Assembly (NCBI GenBank): GCA_003457135.1
Contig: DMSQ01000046.1
Location: 1-64,000 of the forward strand
DNA: 64,000 nucleotides
Source of the DNA: Prolixibacteraceae bacterium
Lineage (GTDB): Bacteria > Bacteroidota > Bacteroidia > Bacteroidales > Prolixibacteraceae
Direction: 5' to 3'
A program made the position numbers and the translations under genes. Below, piece by piece: positions 59,311 through 64,000 of this stretch. Position 1 is the first letter of the stretch; each line of letters begins with the position of its first letter. The notes under the pieces are model-generated. The model had not been told where the DNA came from. It searched no databases and saw nothing but the letters and a program-made list of their open reading frames with translations.

Positions 59311-59772
59311 CTATTTCGGCTTACTGAACACGTACCTGAATCCAACCGACAAGGTATTGGTGATTTGCATTTCGTTCAAAACATCGAACATCGGCGTGTA
59401 TTCGGCAGTTAAATAAAGTTTTGGCAACTGATTAAAAGGATTAAGCTGAATACCAACCGGGATATTGATATTAACAATGTCAATTTCTTCAGAAGAAAGC
59501 GGAATGCCAGCGCCAACTCCTGAATAAAGAGAAGCTTTGCCATCGCTTATGAGTTTAAAACAGAAATAGGCCTGTGGAATGCCCCGTTGCGAATGGTTCC
59601 AGTCAGAAAAAATGTATGGTACGGTATTTATCCGGAATTCAAGCCAATGGCTTTTTTCGGGATTGGTCGAAATACCGATGGTATTTCCGTCGTAGTAGTA
59701 ACTCACAGCGAACTGTGCCTTTCCCGCGAATGACAGGGCAATCAGGAAAATAAAAAGGATGGATTTTTTCAT
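59311..59772 (-). CDS. Outer membrane beta-barrel-like protein, unknown function
   Basis: This 153-residue exported protein has a signal peptide (ILFIFLIALSFAGKAQ) and then about eight amphipathic strands such as FAVSYYYDGNTIGIST, WLEFRINTVPYIF and KLYLTAEYTPMFDVL, ending in an aromatic-terminated strand (VGFRYVF). This is the pattern of small OmpW/PorT-like barrels. No function can be given. It follows the propeller lipoprotein gene by 12 bases on the same strand and may share its operon. Confidence 0.65.
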   Translation of the reverse strand: MKKSILFIFLIALSFAGKAQFAVSYYYDGNTIGISTNPEKSHWLEFRINTVPYIFSDWNHSQRGIPQAYFCFKLISDGKASLYSGVGAGIPLSSEEIDIVNINIPVGIQLNPFNQLPKLYLTAEYTPMFDVLNEMQITNTLSVGFRYVFSKPK

Positions 59773-59784
59773 GGAGAAAAGATT

Positions 59785-60783
59785 TTATGATTGATTTAGA
59801 ATGTAAATTCCGTCGTTGGTGCAAAACCAGATGTTATTATGCGGATCAGCTTTTGCTGAATAAATAAAAGCATCAGGAAATATATCTTTGGGTGAACGGC
59901 GCCATTCTTCGCCATTAAAAACAAAAAAGCTCTGGTAATCACCTTTCTTGCTTCCCTGAACCCAGATATAATCGCGTTTATCAACAAACATACGGTAATG
60001 CACATCAAAATCACCTTCCAATTTACTCCATTTATTCTTTCTGTAAATATGAACGGCGTTGGTATAACACCCCCCACACGACGATAAGGAATGGTCGGTT
60101 GCAACAATAGCTTCAGATTTGGAATTGATATCGAACGAGCCAATCCAGTAAAACATGGTTTCGCCACCCAACGCGGTCATTCGTCTTCGGTTGTCAATCA
60201 TAAATACTTTAGCCTGGGTAACTGTTCCTTCGGATGTAAAAAAGACATTTCCCAGCCGGTCAATCTTCAGGTCAATAATTAAATTCTGGTTTAAAATTGA
60301 ATTTTCAGGAGTGAAAAGTTCAAAATCCTTTCCATCAAAGTGCATTAGGCCACCTAGCTGATGCGCCGAACTACTGAACCACACACTGCCGTCGGGAGCC
60401 GCTTCAACAGCAATAATCAAATCACGCGGAAGGCCTGAATTCTGTTTGGTGTAATAGGTGAACTTCTCACCAGAAAACAAAGCCAGACCACGATCTTTCG
60501 TCGCGAGCCATACTTTCCCGTCTGTACCGACTGAAACATCCAGGATTGCAGAACCGGCATCATAGGTTTTGAATTTCCGCCCTTCGTAAAAAATCAGGCT
60601 TGAACCGGAAGCTATCCAGGCATTACCATCGCGATCAAAATCAACGCAGGCCACCTTTTCACCATCAAGAATCTGATCGGAGACCTCGAAGCTAATGCTG
60701 GAATTAAATGTATTGAATGGTTCAGTTTCGTCGCAGGAAGATAAAAAGCATAGTGCAATAACGAACAGGAAAAAATATTTCAT
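59785..60783 (-). CDS. Two-component-regulator-type propeller lipoprotein
   Basis: This 332-residue protein has a lipoprotein signal (FLFVIALCFLSSC). Repeats follow of the kind CVDFDRDGNAWIASGSSLIF, VGTDGKVWLATKDRGLALFS and AAPDGSVWFSSSAHQLGGLM, the seven-bladed reg_prop propeller found in the sensor part of hybrid two-component systems. Here no membrane or kinase part follows, so it is a free-standing surface or periplasmic sensor-like protein. It is followed by the small barrel protein gene. Confidence 0.8.
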   Translation of the reverse strand: MKYFFLFVIALCFLSSCDETEPFNTFNSSISFEVSDQILDGEKVACVDFDRDGNAWIASGSSLIFYEGRKFKTYDAGSAILDVSVGTDGKVWLATKDRGLALFSGEKFTYYTKQNSGLPRDLIIAVEAAPDGSVWFSSSAHQLGGLMHFDGKDFELFTPENSILNQNLIIDLKIDRLGNVFFTSEGTVTQAKVFMIDNRRRMTALGGETMFYWIGSFDINSKSEAIVATDHSLSSCGGCYTNAVHIYRKNKWSKLEGDFDVHYRMFVDKRDYIWVQGSKKGDYQSFFVFNGEEWRRSPKDIFPDAFIYSAKADPHNNIWFCTNDGIYILNQS

Positions 60784-60863
60784 TTGGCGATGATTAAAGA
60801 TCAGAATATCATTTGAATGATGCAGAAAACAGAGATTTGGTTGCGTTAGATTAAAAAATTAAA

Positions 60864-62397
60864 TTATTTCTTGTATTTCAGGTACTTTTCGAAGAACTGG
60901 TCCTGTTCCCAAAGCAAATGCAGAATGTTTTCCTTTGCCACATAACTGTGGGCTTCTTTGGGCAGCAAAACCATGCGTGCCGGCGCTCCCAGACCTTTCA
61001 ACGCCTGAAAATACCGTTCGGTTTGCAGGGTAAATGTGCCTGGATTATTATCGGCTTCGCCATGAACCAAAAGTATGGGAGTTTTCACCTTTTCAGCATT
61101 CATAAAAGGCGACATCGTATTGTAAACATCCGATGCTTCCCAGTAATTACGTTGCTCGCGCTGAAACCCGAATGGGGTCAGGGTACGGTTGTATGCGCCG
61201 CTGCGGGCAATTCCACAGGCAAACAGGTTACTATGGGTCAACAGATTGGCTGTCATGAATGCTCCGTACGAATGCCCGCCCACTGCCACTTTTTTACGGT
61301 CAATGTAACCCAGGGCATCTACAGCATCAATGGCCGCTTCGGCATTGGCAACCAATTGACTGATAAACGAATCGTTTGGCTCTGTTTTTCCTTCGCCAAC
61401 GATCGGGAAGGCGGCATCGTCCAAAACCACATAGCCTTTGGTTAGATAAAAGGTTCCTGAAAGCTCTACCCCATCTTTGCGTTGGTATTTAATCAGCGAT
61501 TTCTCAACATTTTTAATGCTTTCGAACAACATTGTTCTTTTCGAGCAAAAGGACATCACGACCAAAGCTGTTTTTACGGGTTTCGAAATCACCCGGATCG
61601 GAATAAATATCCTGAGAATTACGGTCCGAAATAACCTTTGGCAATTGTGAGGGATCAGACGGATTAATTAAATAAGTGCGTGTATTGCGCGTATCGTACC
61701 AATTGTCGAACAGCACTGCGGTAGTTTCGTTTCCCCAAATGATGCCGGCAAAACGATCGGTTGTATTTGCAAGGAGGGTTGGCTCTCCTGCAAACGGCGC
61801 TTCCCACTGGTAAACAGCATCGCGATATTCAGCTTTTGTTTCAGGATTACCTTAACCACGCTTCTTGAAGGAAACCGGTTAAACGGAACGATGTACGAAA
61901 AGGGTTTCTGAATGGTAGTTACCAGCAAATAATTTCCATCCGGAGAAAAACTTACTCCCGAATACATGGCTTTTCCTTTAAGCATGGTCAGTGGTATTTG
62001 TAAAAGCCAGTTTTTTATCGTCGGGCGACCAGCTCAGATTGGCGATTCGCGGATTGGATGGCAAACCCTGAACCTGGACCGGATTTTGACCGGTAGTTTT
62101 ACGCACCTTCAGGTTATTAAAATAGGTCATTGCACTTGCAATATTCGTAACCGGATTTATCCGCAGGCCTCCCAGTTGTAACTCATCCTGATTCAGGTCG
62201 TCGAGAGTTTTGTAGGTATTCTGCCAGGTAAAAATCATATACTCCTTCTTTTCATCCATCAATACTCCGGGAGCTTTTTCGTAATCAAAAAGCTGCATAA
62301 TCTCTGCTGAAGGTTTCTGATAAGTCAGGTTTTCCTGGGCATTGACTGTTGTAAATAAAACAAACAAGGAACACATTCCAAAGATTAATTTTTTCAT
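60864..62397 (-). pseudogene. Prolyl oligopeptidase-type S9 peptidase, heavily deleted
   Basis: The 5' part (62397 down to about 61980) encodes a signal peptide and propeller start (YQKPSAEIMQLFDYEKAPGV, NLSWSPDDKKLAFTNTTDH). Pieces in other frames follow (MYSGVSFSPDGNYLLVTTIQ; NWYDTRNTRTYLINPSDPSQ). The catalytic part is in the frame 61592-60864: VAVGGHSYGAFMTANLL with the Ser, PILLVHGEADNNPG with the Asp, KEAHSYV with the His. Only about 510 codons remain, against roughly 800 in intact relatives. The joins, for example FYLTKGYVVLDD, suggest internal deletions near 61980, 61850, 61535 and 61455. The catalytic triad survives but the gene is dead. Confidence 0.8.
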
Positions 62398-62553
62398 CGT
62401 CGGTTAATTGGGTTCATATTTTCGTGCATCTTTTGTTCGCATCAAATGAAATCCTTACAAATATCAGATAATAATAGTTATCAGAATAGAAAATAGCAAA
62501 AAGTTGTTCCTTGATTTTTTGTGATTGATAACCAAAAATTGGCGGGTATTCAT

Positions 62554-62561
62554 TATATTTG
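62554..62561 (+). promoter_or_regulatory. Possible promoter before recombinase gene
   Basis: TATATTTG fits TAnnTTTG, inside an imperfect GGGTATTCA/TGAATA-T-ACCC hairpin. It lies 118 bases before the recombinase start, so the leader would be long. Confidence 0.3.
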
Positions 62562-62621
62562 AATATACCCGTAATAAATCGTTATTTAACGGGCAAGTTC
62601 GTTGAACACAAACAAGGATGA

Positions 62622-62639
62622 ATCCGCCAGATGGCGGAT
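62622..62639. repeat. Palindrome upstream of recombinase gene
   Basis: ATCCGCCA-GA-TGGCGGAT is a perfect 8-bp inverted repeat 40 bases before the recombinase start. It may be a recombination or regulatory site, or a dispersed hairpin. Confidence 0.6.
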
Positions 62640-62679
62640 GCGAGTTACATCCAACAATTAAAAAATAAATTATATTCGG

Positions 62680-64000
62680 ATGAAAGCCGAAAAAATTGTC
62701 CACGAAGGAGTAAAACGAATTAAAGTTGACTTTCCGTATAATCAGGAAATCTCGTCGCGTTTAAAGCAGATTGCAGATGCACAATGGAGCAGAAGGCTTT
62801 CGGCCTGGCATATTCCATACACTCAGGTGGCATTCAATCAGTTAAAAAGCTTATTTCCGGACATTGATTATCCGAAAAAGAAAAATGAACTTGAAATAAG
62901 AAGATCGGAAATCCCGGAGAAACCAGATAAAGTTTATGGGAAAAACGTAATGATTCATATTACGGCAAAAAAGATCATCATAAAACTACCGAAAAACGAA
63001 AAAGACATCCAACTGATCCGGACTTTAAACTACAGCCGGTGGGATAAACATCAATTTTGCTGGATTATACCGAATTACCGGGAAAATGCTGAGATTATAA
63101 AAGATTATTTCAAAGGCCGGATTTCGGAACTTACTGAAGAAAAACCTGAAATTCAGGAAGCAAAACATGAAGTTCTGCAGGATGAATTTCTGGTATTCAA
63201 GACAAATTCGGGCAGCTTAAGGCTCATTTATCGTTTTAATACAGAACTTACCACGGAAATCAGAAAATATCCGTATTGCAAATGGAACGCTGATAACCGT
63301 TGGTGGACAATTCCGTTTGCCGAAAAATTCATTCAGGAATTGAAGCTTTTAGCACAACAGCATGGATTGAATTTCATTTATGAAGAGGAAAATGCGGGAT
63401 TGAAGCAATCGAGGATTAGTCAGTACGATATTGCTAATTACCGCTCGTGCCCAAAGGAATATATCGCGAAACTCGAAGAACTCAGGTACAGCGAACAAAC
63501 CATCAAAAGATACAAATCGCAGTTCGAAGAATTCATTAATTTCTACCACAAATACGATATCGCCCGGATTGATGAACCCATGATAAAAGCCTTTATGCGC
63601 TACTTGGTGACCGAACGGAAAATTTCAAGTTCGTATCAAAATCAATCCATTAACGCGGTGAAGTTCTATTACGAGCGAATTTTAGGCGGACAGCGGAAAG
63701 TATATTACATTGATCGCCCTCGTAAAGAAAAGACTTTACCAACGGTATTGAGCGAAGAAGAAGTTGTTCAGATCCTCAATGCAGTCGAAAACATCAAGCA
63801 CAAAGCCATACTGATGACCATTTATTCGGCAGGACTTCGGATCAGTGAAGCTATTAACCTGAAATTAAAGGACATTGACTCGAAACGGATGCAAATACGA
63901 ATAGAACAGAGTAAAGGAAAGAAAGACAGATATTCACTTTTATCGACCAAAACTCTTGATGTATTAAGATTTTATTTTCGTGAACACAAACCCAAACAAT
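62680..64000 (+). CDS. Tyrosine recombinase with three N-terminal W..WxIP repeats (partial)
   Basis: The frame is open from the ATG at 62680 to the window edge, at least 440 codons, so the 3' end is missing. The recombinase part has a core-binding SAM-like domain (YRSCPKEYIAKLEELRYSEQ, KRYKSQFEEFINFYHKYDIA) and the start of the catalytic domain, PTVLSEEEVVQILNAVENIK and YSAGLRISEAINLKLKDID with the first catalytic Arg, then SKGKKDRY. The remaining catalytic residues lie beyond the edge. The first 230 residues hold three copies of a module ending QWSRRLSAWHIPY, RWDKHQFCWIIPNY and KWNADNRWWTIPF. Integrases of this build occur with IS91-like elements, as far as I recall. Confidence 0.88.
   Translation, partial: MKAEKIVHEGVKRIKVDFPYNQEISSRLKQIADAQWSRRLSAWHIPYTQVAFNQLKSLFPDIDYPKKKNELEIRRSEIPEKPDKVYGKNVMIHITAKKIIIKLPKNEKDIQLIRTLNYSRWDKHQFCWIIPNYRENAEIIKDYFKGRISELTEEKPEIQEAKHEVLQDEFLVFKTNSGSLRLIYRFNTELTTEIRKYPYCKWNADNRWWTIPFAEKFIQELKLLAQQHGLNFIYEEENAGLKQSRISQYDIANYRSCPKEYIAKLEELRYSEQTIKRYKSQFEEFINFYHKYDIARIDEPMIKAFMRYLVTERKISSSYQNQSINAVKFYYERILGGQRKVYYIDRPRKEKTLPTVLSEEEVVQILNAVENIKHKAILMTIYSAGLRISEAINLKLKDIDSKRMQIRIEQSKGKKDRYSLLSTKTLDVLRFYFREHKPKQ

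Noticed and set aside
62580..62610. ATTTAAC ... GTTGAAC considered as an integron attC-like core pair upstream of the recombinase
   Set aside because: The two core-like boxes are only 10 bases apart, far less than in attC sites, and no cassette-like spacing is seen.

Overview
The window is chromosomal DNA of a Bacteroidota bacterium, most likely a Marinilabiliales/Prolixibacteraceae-type marine or gut relative. The evidence is two secreted proteins with type IX secretion (T9SS) C-terminal sorting domains, TAnnTTTG-type promoters, an UpxY-type NusG paralog beside capsule genes, DUF1080 and GH95 carbohydrate genes, and a moderate-to-low G+C content. No rRNA operon or CRISPR array is present. 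Two tRNA genes are visible: Lys-TTT and Ser-TGA.

Layout. 1-4262 is an accessory graveyard. It holds CGTCATTGCGAG-type REP-like repeats around a small GIY-YIG nuclease gene, a ParE-type toxin-antitoxin (TA) pair, a broken PIN-toxin pair, a broken MNT/HEPN pair, and 3'-terminal remnants of a YjbH-like gene and a GNAT acetyltransferase gene. 4302-14827 is a surface polysaccharide locus. It has a PglC/WcfS-like initiating sugar transferase, an aminotransferase and a CapD/PglF-like dehydratase (together a 4-amino-sugar module). A YjbH-like export system follows, split over two genes with a lipoprotein between them. Then comes a WbpE/WbpD/WbpB-like set for a 2,3-diamino uronic acid, and finally an UpxY-like antiterminator. 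15056-18193 holds a Crp/Fnr regulator and a two-gene heme-copper enzyme that looks like an unusual nitric oxide reductase. 18388-21818 is sulfate activation (cysD, cysN), interrupted by a four-helix-bundle (23S IVP-type) gene; the partner cysH lies at 34795. 22645-24040 has peroxiredoxin, thioredoxin and cupin genes. 24172-31862 is a carbohydrate cluster with DUF6807, three Gfo/Idh/MocA-type or alcohol dehydrogenases, two DUF1080 domains in one protein and a sodium:solute symporter, plausibly for 3-keto-sugar catabolism. 32603-53935 is mostly housekeeping: metallophosphoesterase, rRNA methyltransferase, pepD, mazG, htpG, DPP III, trmH and HU, plus two T9SS cargo proteins. 54550-62397 contains GH95, a second HU gene and two badly eroded genes. 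The right edge, from 62680, is an unfinished tyrosine recombinase gene.

Themes. (1) Three TA modules are each bracketed by homologous 3'-terminal pieces of one neighbouring gene (YjbH-like, GNAT, Gfo/Idh). The repetition of this arrangement is the strongest candidate for an undescribed process in this window. (2) The putative NO reductase has an Asp where a CuB His is expected, and its subunit II has lost all visible CuA ligands. (3) The intergenic DNA is rich in dispersed structured repeats: REP doublets around the GIY-YIG gene, a three-hairpin element present twice, a long hairpin shared by the pepD and htpG 3' flanks, and low-complexity TGACT-word tags downstream of several stop codons.

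All functional calls come from reading motifs in the translated sequence. No database search was possible.
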